Shown here: positions 33,298-41,064 of the stretch, piece by piece | Layout of the letters: each line of letters opens with the position of its first letter | Position numbering within the stretch: the stretch's first letter is position 1 | Origin: DATHSY01 sp046729855 | GTDB lineage: Bacteria; Actinomycetota; UBA4738; HRBIN12 | Reading direction: 5' to 3' | Assembly (NCBI GenBank): GCA_046729855.1 | Contig: JBKPHM010000047.1 | Location: 89,066-153,065, forward strand | Length of the DNA stretch: 64,000 bases | Notes under the pieces: model-generated | What the model was told of the DNA's origin: nothing | The model's database searches: none | Seen by the model: only the letters and a program-made list of their open reading frames with translations | Made by a program: the position numbers and the translations under genes

Positions 33298-34165
33298 GCG
33301 CCCGCAGCTCCTCCTCCGACAGCTCGAGCTCGACGATCTCCCCGACGCCATCCGCCGAGAGTCGGGCCGGAACGCCGACGTAGACGCCGTCGATCCCGTA
33401 CTGGCCCGTGCACCAGGCGCAGACCGGCAGCGCCTCGTCGGTCCGGCCGGCGATCCCCTCGATCATCTTCGTCGCCGAGGCCGACGGCGCGTAGTACGCG
33501 CTCCCTTTCTTGAGCAGCCCGACGATCTCCGCGCCGGCGTCGCGCGTGCGCGCGTACAGCCGTTCGAGGGTCGCGTCGTCCACGAGCTCCGTGAGCGGCT
33601 TGCCAGCGACGGTCGCGTGCCGCGGCAGCGGCACCATCGACTCGCCGTGCGACCCGAGCGTCATCGCATCGACGTCGAGCGGGGACACGTCGAGCTCCTC
33701 GGCCACGAAGTAACGAAGGCGGGCCGAGTCAAGGACGCCCGCCATGCCCATCACACGTCGCTTCGGGAACCCAGCCACCTCGGATGCGAGAAACGTCATC
33801 TCGTCGAGCGGGTTCGTCACGACGATCAGGATCGCGTTCGGCGAGCCCGGCACGATCCGCTCGACGACCTCGCGAACGACTGCGGCGTTCTTGCCCAGCA
33901 GGTCCATTCGGCTCATTCCCGGCTGTCGCGCGAACCCCGCCGTGATCACGACGACGTCCGAGCCCGCCGTGTCCGCGTAGTCGTTGGTCCCGACGATCGC
34001 CGGTTCGTACCCGACGACGGGCGCCGCCTGTCGCATGTCGAGTGCCAGGCCATGGGGCAGACCCTCGATGATGTCGATCAGGACGACGTCCGCGAGGCCC
34101 CGCTCGAGAATCCGCATCGCGGTCGTCTGTCCGACGAAGCCGCTGCCGACGACGGTCACGCGCAT
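33242..34165 (-). CDS. mdh: malate dehydrogenase (LDH-like type)
   Basis: 307 residues; converts malate and NAD+ to oxaloacetate. N-terminal VTVVGSGFVGQTTAMRILER (20 residues, 3-22) binds NAD, and IDIIEGLPHGLALDMRQAAP (20 residues) carries the Asp that selects NAD over NADP. The mobile loop GFARQPGMSRMDLLGKNA (about 77-94) has the Arg residues that bind the dicarboxylate, and GSHGESMVPLPRH (about 173-185) contains the catalytic His. This is the LDH-like MDH class. A Shine-Dalgarno-like GGAGGGGG sits before the ATG. It is followed by the isocitrate dehydrogenase paralogue upstream (34191) in the same direction, 25 bp away. Confidence 0.92.
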   Translation of the reverse strand: MRVTVVGSGFVGQTTAMRILERGLADVVLIDIIEGLPHGLALDMRQAAPVVGYEPAIVGTNDYADTAGSDVVVITAGFARQPGMSRMDLLGKNAAVVREVVERIVPGSPNAILIVVTNPLDEMTFLASEVAGFPKRRVMGMAGVLDSARLRYFVAEELDVSPLDVDAMTLGSHGESMVPLPRHATVAGKPLTELVDDATLERLYARTRDAGAEIVGLLKKGSAYYAPSASATKMIEGIAGRTDEALPVCAWCTGQYGIDGVYVGVPARLSADGVGEIVELELSEEELRALRGAAEGIRAKCADLGSL

Positions 34166-34190
34166 CTGGTGCCCCCTCCCGTACCTCGAG

Positions 34191-35273
34191 CTAGGCCTGG
34201 AGCTGCTCGATCACGGCGTCGGCGACGCCCGATGTTCCGACCGCGGTCGGATCGTCGCGGGTCGGCTTCATGTCGTAGGTCACGTCCTTGCCCCCCGCGA
34301 TCACGGCCGCGATCGCTGCCTCCAGCCGGTCGGCGGCCTCGGACTCGTTCAGGTGTCGCAGCATCAGGACGCCCGACAGCATCATCGCCATCGGGTTCAC
34401 CTTGTTCTGGCCCTTGTACTTCGGTGCGCTGCCGTGCGTGGCCTCGAAGACGGCCGCCTCGTCGCCGATGTTCGCGCCCGGTGCGACGCCGAGCCCGCCG
34501 ACCAGCCCGGCGCAGAGGTCGGACACGATGTCGCCGTACAGGTTGGGCAGCACGAGGACGTCGTACTCCTCGGGCCGCTGTACGAGCTGCATCGACAGGT
34601 TGTCGACGATCCGATCGTCGAACGCGACGTCGGGATACTCCTCGGCGACCTCACGGGCGGTCGCGAGGAACAGGCCGTCGCTGAACTTCATGATGTTCGC
34701 CTTGTGGACGGTCGTGACCTTCTTCCGGCCGTTCGCCCGCGCGTGTTCGAACGCGAAGCGGACGATCCGCCTCGTCGCGGTCACCGAGATCGGTTTGACC
34801 GAGATGCCGGCATCGTCGCGGATCCTCTTGCCGGTCTTGTCGGCGATGAACCCGATCAGCTCCTTGGCCTCGGGCGTGCCCTGCTCGAACTCGATCCCGG
34901 CGTAGAGATCCTCCGTGTTCTCACGGACGATCACGATGTCGACGTCCTGGTAGCGCGAGCGCACACCCGGGTACCACTTGCAGGGCCGCAGGCACGCGTA
35001 CAGGTCGAGCTCCTTGCGGAGCGCGACGTTGACGCTTCGGAAGCCGCTGCCGACCGGCGTGGTGATCGGTCCCTTGATCGCGACCCTCGTCTCCCGGATC
35101 GAGTCGAGGACGTGCTGGGGCAACGGCGTGCCGTACGTCTCGACGACGTCGGCGCCGGCCTCCTGGATGTCCCACTCGAACTCGACCCCCGTCCCCTCGA
35201 TGACGCGCCTCGTCGCCTCGGACAGCTCCGGCCCGACGCCGTCGCCCGGGATGAAAGTCACTCGGTGCGCCAT
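34191..35273 (-). CDS. NAD-type isocitrate dehydrogenase paralogue 2
   Basis: 360 residues, the canonical length for an IDH3-type enzyme. Motifs: VTFIPGDGVGPELSEATRRV (20 residues, 5-24), GFRSVNVALRKELDLYACLR (20 residues), VIVRENTEDLYAGIEFEQG, KANIMKFSDGLFL with the catalytic Lys, and LPNLYGDIVSDLCAGLVGGL (20 residues, about 241-260) with the metal Asp residues. It has GAVFEATHGSAPKYKGQNKVNP-like C-terminal NAD loop (AAVFEATHGSAPKYKG). Located between mdh and the divergent citrate synthase gene. GAGGGGGAA lies before its ATG. It is the better candidate for the TCA-cycle isocitrate dehydrogenase. Confidence 0.9.
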   Translation of the reverse strand: MAHRVTFIPGDGVGPELSEATRRVIEGTGVEFEWDIQEAGADVVETYGTPLPQHVLDSIRETRVAIKGPITTPVGSGFRSVNVALRKELDLYACLRPCKWYPGVRSRYQDVDIVIVRENTEDLYAGIEFEQGTPEAKELIGFIADKTGKRIRDDAGISVKPISVTATRRIVRFAFEHARANGRKKVTTVHKANIMKFSDGLFLATAREVAEEYPDVAFDDRIVDNLSMQLVQRPEEYDVLVLPNLYGDIVSDLCAGLVGGLGVAPGANIGDEAAVFEATHGSAPKYKGQNKVNPMAMMLSGVLMLRHLNESEAADRLEAAIAAVIAGGKDVTYDMKPTRDDPTAVGTSGVADAVIEQLQA

Positions 35274-35421
35274 GGGCTTCCCCCTCGTCTCGGCCCGCGC
35301 CCAGGCAGCCTCTCCGGTCCGTGTCGTGCCGGCGCGGTACGCTGAGATTGTCTCGGAAACCGCCTAGGGGCGACCCGCTGGCCCGGGGCCACAGGCACAC
35401 GACACAGGAGGCTGACGTCCG
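35274..35421. promoter_or_regulatory. divergent regulatory region of isocitrate dehydrogenase and citrate synthase
   Basis: 148 bp between divergent genes. TACGCT at 35338-35343 is a possible forward -10, which would leave a leader of roughly 70 nt before citrate synthase. AGGAGG at 35406-35411 is the ribosome site for the GTG at 35422. Both flanking genes here use Shine-Dalgarno sequences, unlike most promoters in the window. Confidence 0.35.
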
Positions 35422-36534
35422 GTGAAGGGCCTCGAGGAAGTCATCGCCGCATCGACCAGCCTCTCCGACGTCGACGGCCGCGCCGGACGGCTCTGGTACG
35501 TGGGGTATCCGATCCAGGACCTCGCGGACCGCTCCACCTTCGAAGAGGTCGTCTACCTGCTCCACAACCTGCGGCTCCCCACCGAGGCGGAGCTCGACGA
35601 GCTGAACGAGCGCCTGATCGGCGAGCGGGAGATCTCGCCGTTCCTGGCGGGGATCATGCCGACGCTCGCGCAGCAGACCTCGCCGATGTCGATGCTCAGG
35701 ACCAGCGTGTCGGCGGCCTCGGCCTACGACCCCGACGGGTGGGACAACAGCCTCGAGGCCAACGAGCGCAAGGCGATGCGACTGATCGCCAAGACGGCCA
35801 CGCTGATCGCGATGTACCACCGGCTCCGCACCGGTCAGGAGGTCGTGGTCCCCAACCCCAAGCTGCCGCACGCCGCCAACTTCCTCGCCATGCTCTCGGG
35901 GCAGGAGCCGGAGCAGGAGGACGCGGCGGCCCTCGATACCACGCTGATCCTGTACGCCGACCACACGATGAATGCCTCCACGTTCACCGCGCGCGTGATC
36001 GCCTCCACGCTCGCCGACATGTTCTCGGCGATCACGGGCGCGATCGCGGCGCTCAAAGGACCGCTCCACGGCGGCGCCAACGAGGAAGCCATGAAGATGC
36101 TCGAGGACATCGGCGACCCCTCCACGGCGGAGGCGTACGTGAAGGACCGCCTCGCGCGCAAGGAACGGATCATGGGATTTGGGCACCGCGTGTACAAGTC
36201 CGAGGACCCGCGCGCGACGGCGCTGCGCCGCCTGTCGAAGGAGACGGCCGAGCGCAAGGAGGACACACGCTGGTATGAGATCTCGGCCGAGGTCGAGCGC
36301 GTCGTCAACGCCGAGAAGGGTCTGCACGCCAACGTCGACTTCTACGCGGCCAGCGTCTACCGATACCTGGGGATTCCCACGGACCTCATGACGCCGGTGT
36401 TCGCGCTGGCGCGGATGTGCGGCTGGACGGCGCACGTCCGAGAGCAGTACGCGGACAACCGCTTGATCCGACCCGAGTCCGAGTACGTCGGGCCGCGCGA
36501 CCAGCGCTACGTCCCGATCGACGAGCGCGGCTGA
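35422..36534 (+). CDS. gltA: citrate synthase
   Basis: 370 residues, the short type II-like form common in actinobacteria. It condenses acetyl-CoA and oxaloacetate. The catalytic triad is present: His in LYADHTMNASTFTARV (about 177-192), His in IMGFGHRVYKSEDPRA (about 252-267), and Asp in LHANVDFYAASVYRYLGIP (about 302-320). GPLHGGANEEAMKML, the second His loop, lies near 213-227. GTG start with AGGAGG 10 nt upstream. The same fold also makes methylcitrate synthases; no prpB/prpD neighbours are present, so citrate synthase is preferred. Confidence 0.93.
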   Translation: MKGLEEVIAASTSLSDVDGRAGRLWYVGYPIQDLADRSTFEEVVYLLHNLRLPTEAELDELNERLIGEREISPFLAGIMPTLAQQTSPMSMLRTSVSAASAYDPDGWDNSLEANERKAMRLIAKTATLIAMYHRLRTGQEVVVPNPKLPHAANFLAMLSGQEPEQEDAAALDTTLILYADHTMNASTFTARVIASTLADMFSAITGAIAALKGPLHGGANEEAMKMLEDIGDPSTAEAYVKDRLARKERIMGFGHRVYKSEDPRATALRRLSKETAERKEDTRWYEISAEVERVVNAEKGLHANVDFYAASVYRYLGIPTDLMTPVFALARMCGWTAHVREQYADNRLIRPESEYVGPRDQRYVPIDERG

Positions 36535-36536
36535 GA

Positions 36537-36965
36537 TCAGCCCGCCGGTGGTGGTGCCGGCGGGGGCGAGGCGATCGGGAGCCCCGCCGCGCGATCCCAC
36601 ACGCGGTTCAGGTGCTCTTGGACGTACAGCCCGAGCGCGACCGCGATCACCAGCAGCAGCACGATCGCGATCGCAGGCGACAGCTCCTGCTGGATCTCGA
36701 CACCCCGCTCCATTGCTACGACGTGGTTCGCGGTGTTCCAGACGGCGATGAACGGCGGGACGATGATGATCCAGCCGAACAGGACGGCCATCAGCGATCG
36801 CACGGGGCTGATCGTCATATCGCCGGTGTACCGCTGGATCTCCTCGTTCACCTTGTAGTACCAGTACAGCGCGTAGATCCCAAGCGTGATGAACGAGAGC
36901 AGCAGCACGACGAGTGGATCGCGCTTCAGATACGACTGCCCGCTGATCGTCACGGTCTCGGCCAT
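36537..36965 (-). CDS. DUF4234 membrane protein
   Basis: 142 residues from ATG at 36965 (GGGGAGGAAGGGGA before it). Three membrane segments: VVLLLSFITLGIYALYWYYK (20 residues, about 19-38), LMAVLFGWIIIVPPFIAVW (about 58-76), and AIAIVLLLVIAVALGLYVQE (20 residues, about 98-117). The IxLGIYxLYWYYKVNEEI pattern with its aromatic cluster is the DUF4234 signature. Function unknown. The C-terminus is a Pro/Ala tail (PPPAPPPAG). The stop is 2 bp from the convergent citrate synthase stop. Confidence 0.8.
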   Translation of the reverse strand: MAETVTISGQSYLKRDPLVVLLLSFITLGIYALYWYYKVNEEIQRYTGDMTISPVRSLMAVLFGWIIIVPPFIAVWNTANHVVAMERGVEIQQELSPAIAIVLLLVIAVALGLYVQEHLNRVWDRAAGLPIASPPPAPPPAG

Positions 36966-37024
36966 GTCCCCTTCCTCCCCCTCTGGCCTCCCCCTCTGGC
37001 CTCCCCGTCGGATTCGGGCGAAGC

Positions 37025-37945
37025 TTACGCTGTGCTCGGGCGGGGCATGAGACCGGCCTGGTCCAGAACGCGACGGACGCTCGCTTCCCTCCCGAGCCCC
37101 ATGACGTGGACCCCCGCGACTCCCTCGGTCGCAGCGAGGGCGCGGACCACCTCGACGGCGATCCGGACGCCGACGGCGGGCGCGTCGGGCCCGGCGGACC
37201 CGAGCTCGTCGACGATCTCGGACGGCACGACCACGCCCGGTAGGTGGTCGTTCACGAACCGGGCCTGTTCCGCGCTCGTGAGCGGCGCGACGCCGGCGAT
37301 CAGCGCGGCGCGCTCGTGGATCCCTCGGGCGCGGACGGCCTCGGCCCACGTGGCGAACGCCTTGACGTCGTACACGATCTGGGTCTGGACGAATGCGGCG
37401 CCGGCGTCGAGCTTCGCCTCGAGCCGGCCTGGGTCGTACGGCTCCGCGAGCGGCGAATCCGCGACCCCGACGAGGTAGCGCGGCGCCGCGTCCACCTCGC
37501 GGCCGGACAGGAGCCGGCCCTCCGCCCGCAGGCGGGCCGCCAACCGGACGAGTTCGAGGACGCCGAGATCCCGGATCTCGGCGGCGTCCGGATGGTCGCC
37601 CCGCGCGACGGGGTCGCCCGTGAGGCAGAGCACGTTCCGGGCGCCGAGTGCCCACGCGCCGAGCAGGTCGGACGTGAGCGCGAGCCGGTTCCGGTCGCGG
37701 ACGGTGAGCTGCAGCGTGGGCTCGACGCCGGCGCGGGCCGCCGCGGCGACGCCCGCGAGCGGCGACATGTGCGCGGAGGCCGCCGGGTTGTCGGTGACGT
37801 TGACCGCGTCGGCGTAGCCGACCAGCTCCCTGGCCTGGCGGAACACCGCGTCGACGTCGGCGGACCGCGGCGGTACGATCTCGGCGGTGACGCAGAACGC
37901 CCCGGACGCAAGGATCCGCTCGAGCCGACCGACCGGCTCGCTCAA
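37025..37945 (-). CDS. metF: methylenetetrahydrofolate reductase
   Basis: 306 residues with the MetF TIM-barrel: FCVTAEIVPPRSADVDAVFR (20 residues, about 16-35; the Glu of TAEI is the catalytic acid position), ADAVNVTDNPAASAHMSPLA (20 residues), NVLCLTGDPVARGDHPDA (about 111-128), AAFVQTQIVYDVKAF, and IAGVAPLTSAEQARFVNDHL (20 residues). It makes 5-methyltetrahydrofolate from methylene-THF. I place the start at a TTG overlapping the folD stop (TTGA), since no ATG or GTG occurs before the conserved core. TTG plus overlap implies coupling to folD. Confidence 0.87.
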   Translation of the reverse strand: MSEPVGRLERILASGAFCVTAEIVPPRSADVDAVFRQARELVGYADAVNVTDNPAASAHMSPLAGVAAAARAGVEPTLQLTVRDRNRLALTSDLLGAWALGARNVLCLTGDPVARGDHPDAAEIRDLGVLELVRLAARLRAEGRLLSGREVDAAPRYLVGVADSPLAEPYDPGRLEAKLDAGAAFVQTQIVYDVKAFATWAEAVRARGIHERAALIAGVAPLTSAEQARFVNDHLPGVVVPSEIVDELGSAGPDAPAVGVRIAVEVVRALAATEGVAGVHVMGLGREASVRRVLDQAGLMPRPSTA

Positions 37946-38808
37946 CGGCGGTCGGCGAGCGCCTCGGCCGCGGTGACGGTGTTGAGCAACAGCATTGCGG
38001 TGGTCATCGGGCCCACGCCACCGGGGACGGGCGTGATCGCACCGGCGACCTCCTTCACCTCGTCGAAGCGAACGTCGCCCACGAGCCCGCTGTCCGTGCG
38101 ATGGACGCCCACGTCGATCACGACTGCGCCGGGCTTCACCATGTCGGCCGTCACGAGCTCCGGGACGCCGGCGGCGGCGATCAGGACGTCGGCCTGCCGT
38201 GTGTGCGCGGCGAGGTCGCGGGTGCGGACGTGGCAGATCGTCACGGTCGCGTTCCCCCGGATCGAGTCCTGCGCGAGCATGATCGACAGCGGCGCGCCGA
38301 CCAGCTCCCCGTAGCCGACCACGACGACCTCCGCTCCATCGAGCTGCACACCGGACCGCAGCAGGAGCTCGACGATGCCGTACGCCGTCGCCGGCGGGAA
38401 CGCCGGGTCGCCGCGGACCATCAGGCCGACGTTCAGCGGGTGGAGCCCGTCGACGTCCTTCGCCGGGTCGATCGTCGTCTGAACCGCCAGCTCCGAGATG
38501 TGCTTGGGGATCGGCAGCTGGACGATGATCCCGTGGATCTCCGGGTCCCGGTTCAACCGCCTGAGGATCGCGAGCAGCTCGCCCTCGGTGACGTACCCCG
38601 GCAGGTCGATCTGCTCGGACCGCATTCCGACGTCCGCACACGCCTTGTGCTTGGCTCCGAGGTAGATTCGGCTCCCCTCGTCGTCCCCGACGAGCACCGC
38701 GGCGAGGCCGGGGGTCACGCCGCGCTCGCACAGCGCCTTGACGCGATCGGCAACCTCGGCCCGGATCTGCGAGGCGATGGCTTTGCCGTCGATCACGGTG
38801 CCCGTCAC
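37942..38808 (-). CDS. folD: methylenetetrahydrofolate dehydrogenase/cyclohydrolase
   Basis: 288 residues; converts methylene-THF to methenyl- and then formyl-THF. Catalytic residues are present: SRIYLGAKHKACADVGM (about 46-62) with the Tyr and Lys, GIIVQLPIPKHI, and DPAKDVDGLHPLNVG (about 114-128) with the Asp. The usual PCTPxG motif reads PATAYG, and GRSxxVGxP reads GYGELVGAP, losing the Arg that contacts the NADP phosphate; NAD use is possible (inference). GTG start 6 nt after a TAGGAT box. Coupled to metF, so the pair supplies formyl- and methyl-folate, the former for the purine enzymes encoded next. Confidence 0.92.
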   Translation of the reverse strand: MTGTVIDGKAIASQIRAEVADRVKALCERGVTPGLAAVLVGDDEGSRIYLGAKHKACADVGMRSEQIDLPGYVTEGELLAILRRLNRDPEIHGIIVQLPIPKHISELAVQTTIDPAKDVDGLHPLNVGLMVRGDPAFPPATAYGIVELLLRSGVQLDGAEVVVVGYGELVGAPLSIMLAQDSIRGNATVTICHVRTRDLAAHTRQADVLIAAAGVPELVTADMVKPGAVVIDVGVHRTDSGLVGDVRFDEVKEVAGAITPVPGGVGPMTTAMLLLNTVTAAEALADRR

Positions 38809-38814
38809 GCGCGC

Positions 38815-38820
38815 ATCCTA
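38815..38820 (-). promoter_or_regulatory. -10 element TAGGAT, leaderless-type
   Basis: TAGGAT (reverse strand) is 6 nt upstream of the folD GTG, in the 56-bp gap after purH. No ribosome-binding site. Confidence 0.5.
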
Positions 38821-38864
38821 CCTGCGAAGATGCCGGCGCGCGCGGAAACGCGCAGGTCGGCGAC

Positions 38865-40421
38865 TCAATGACGGAAGTGGCGGCGCCCGGTGACGATGAC
38901 CGCCATCCCCCGCGACTCGGCCACGGCCAGGACCTCGTCGTCGCGGACCGAACCGCCCGGATGGACGATGGCCGTAACGCCGGCGTCGGCGGCGACCTCC
39001 ACGGCATCGGGGAACGGGAAGAACGCGTCGCTGGCGGCCACGGCGCCCTTGGCCCTGTCGCCCGCCTTGTGGGCCGCGAGGAACGCGGCGTCGACACGAG
39101 ACATCTGTCCCGCGCCGATCCCGACCGTCGCTCCGTCGCGCGCCAGGACGATCGCATTCGATCGGATCCGTGCCGCAACGGACCAGGCGAGCGTCAGATC
39201 CCGCCACTCGCGCTCGTCCGGCGCGCGCGATGAAACGACCCGCCAGTCCTCGGGGCGCTCGGTCACGACGTCGCGCTCCTGCACGAGCGCGCCGCCGCGG
39301 ATCGGGCGGATCTCGATGCCGGTCGGCAGCGCCAGCGGTGCCTGCACGACGCGGAGGTTCGTGCGGGCGGCGAACGCCTCGAGCGCCTCGTCCGTGAACG
39401 AGGGCGCGATCACGACCTCCGTGAAGACGTCCGCCATCGCCTCCGCGGCCGCGCGCTCCGCCTCCGCATTGAACGCGACGATGCCTCCGAAGGCCGAGAC
39501 GGTGTCGCACTCGAACGCCCGCCCGTAGGCGTCGGCGAGCGAGGACCCGAGCGCCACCCCGCACGGGTTGTTGTGTTTCACGATCACCGCAGCCGTCGCC
39601 CTCAGCTCGGCGACCAGCCCGTACGCCGAGTCGGCGTCGAGCCAGTTGTTGAAGGACATCTCCTTGCCCTGGAGCACACGGGCTCCTCCCAGGACGCCGC
39701 CGTCGGAGATCTCCTCGAACAGCGCCGCGCGCTGGTGCGGGTTCTCGCCGTACCGCAGCGGACCGGCGTAGGACAGCGCCAGGCCGACGAAGCGGGGGAA
39801 CGCGTCGGGGCCCGTCGCGCGCTCGGCGAACCACGCCGCGACCGCCGCGTCGTACGCCGTCGTGTGTGCGAACGCCTCGGCCGCGAGCTCCAGCCGTGTG
39901 CTGCGCGAGAGCCCGCCGCCCCGGCGCAGCTCCTCAACCACGAAGCCGTACCGGCCCGGGTCGACGACGACCGCGACCGACTCGAAGTTCTTGGCCGCCG
40001 CTCGAACCATCGCGGGCCCGCCGATGTCGATCTTTTCGATCACGTCGTCGAACGCCGCGCCGGCGGCGACGGTCATGCGGAACGGGTACAGGTTCACGAC
40101 CACGAGGTCGAACGGCTCGATCGCGTGAGCCGTGAGCTGCTCGACGTGTTCGGCCTTGCGACGATCGGCGAGAATCCCGGCATGGATCCTTGGATGGAGC
40201 GTCTTCACGCGACCGTCGAGTATCTCGGGGAAGCCGGTCACGTCCTCGACGGGCGTGACGTCGAGTCCGGCGTCACGCAGCGTGCGGGCTGTCCCGCCGG
40301 AGGAAACGAGCGACACACCGAGATCGAGGAGCGCCCGGGCCAGGTCGACGACGCCCGTCTTGTCGTACACGGCGAGCAGCGCTCGGCGGACGGGCCGATC
40401 GACAGGCTGGCGGTCAGCCAC
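38865..40421 (-). CDS. purH: bifunctional AICAR transformylase/IMP cyclohydrolase
   Basis: 518 residues, full length. The N-terminal MGS-like IMP cyclohydrolase domain (about 10-150) has RRALLAVYDKTGVVDLARAL (20 residues), SSGGTARTLRDAGLDVT and GRVKTLHPRIHAGILADR. The C-terminal transformylase has RYGENPHQRAALFEE (about 216-230), QGKEMSFNNWLDADSA, and VIVKHNNPCGVALG with the catalytic Lys-His. It makes the last two steps to IMP using formyl-THF. GTG start overlaps the purN stop by 8 bp, so purN-purH is one unit. Ends in a short HFRH tail as usual. Confidence 0.95.
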   Translation of the reverse strand: MADRQPVDRPVRRALLAVYDKTGVVDLARALLDLGVSLVSSGGTARTLRDAGLDVTPVEDVTGFPEILDGRVKTLHPRIHAGILADRRKAEHVEQLTAHAIEPFDLVVVNLYPFRMTVAAGAAFDDVIEKIDIGGPAMVRAAAKNFESVAVVVDPGRYGFVVEELRRGGGLSRSTRLELAAEAFAHTTAYDAAVAAWFAERATGPDAFPRFVGLALSYAGPLRYGENPHQRAALFEEISDGGVLGGARVLQGKEMSFNNWLDADSAYGLVAELRATAAVIVKHNNPCGVALGSSLADAYGRAFECDTVSAFGGIVAFNAEAERAAAEAMADVFTEVVIAPSFTDEALEAFAARTNLRVVQAPLALPTGIEIRPIRGGALVQERDVVTERPEDWRVVSSRAPDEREWRDLTLAWSVAARIRSNAIVLARDGATVGIGAGQMSRVDAAFLAAHKAGDRAKGAVAASDAFFPFPDAVEVAADAGVTAIVHPGGSVRDDEVLAVAESRGMAVIVTGRRHFRH

Positions 40422-41019
40422 CCGGGTCGCCGATCACGTGCACGGTGCGGCCGTCGACCTTGATCCGCCCCTCCACGAGGGCGATCACGGCCGTCGGCAG
40501 CAGTCGATGCTCGACCTCGTGGATCCTCGGCTCGAGCGTGTCCCAGACGTCGTCGTCGCGGATCGCGACCGGCTCCTGGTACACGATCGGGCCGTGGTCG
40601 ACCTGCTCGTCGACCAGATGCACCGTGACGCCGGTGACCTTCGCGCCATGCGCGAGCGCATCGGCCACCGCCCGACCGCCGGGGAAGGCCGGCAGCAGCG
40701 ACGGATGGACGTTCAGGATCCGGTCCTCGAACGTCCGCACGAACCTCGGCCCCACGATCCGCATGAAGCCGGCCAGGACGACCGTGTCGATGCCGTGCTC
40801 GCGGAGCAGCTCGGCGAGCGGCTCGTCCATCGCCCTTGGGGAGGACGCGTCGTACAGCGTGATCGTCGGGACCGCGGCGCGGCGCGCGCGTTCGAGGGCG
40901 AACGCGTCCGGCCGGTCCGAGACCGCGAGCGCGATCCACGGTCGGACCGTTGGGTCGTCGAGGAGCGCTTGGAGGTTCGTACCGTTGCCCGACGCGAGGA
41001 CCGCGATCCGCGCATCCAT
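40414..41019 (-). CDS. purN: phosphoribosylglycinamide formyltransferase
   Basis: 201 residues from the ATG at 41019, which is 7 nt after a TACGGT box. Seen: IAVLASGNGTNLQALLDD (about 5-22) for GAR phosphate binding, VLAGFMRIVG, ILNVHPSLLPAFPGG (about 104-118) with the catalytic Asn and His, and LVDEQVDHGPIVYQEPV with the catalytic Asp. It transfers the formyl group of formyl-THF to GAR. First gene of purN-purH. The open frame continues upstream through the intergenic region, but without homology. Confidence 0.94.
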   Translation of the reverse strand: MDARIAVLASGNGTNLQALLDDPTVRPWIALAVSDRPDAFALERARRAAVPTITLYDASSPRAMDEPLAELLREHGIDTVVLAGFMRIVGPRFVRTFEDRILNVHPSLLPAFPGGRAVADALAHGAKVTGVTVHLVDEQVDHGPIVYQEPVAIRDDDVWDTLEPRIHEVEHRLLPTAVIALVEGRIKVDGRTVHVIGDPGG

Positions 41020-41064
41020 CGCGCGCACCGTACCAGACGTGCTTCCGCCGGCTACGGTGGGGAC
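41020..41064. promoter_or_regulatory. 45-bp divergent promoter region, two leaderless-type -10 elements
   Basis: TACGGT occurs on both strands: reverse at 41027-41032, 7 nt before purN, and forward at 41053-41058, 6 nt before the GTG at 41065. The forward box supports translation of the HAD-like/B-box gene from 41065. Confidence 0.5.
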
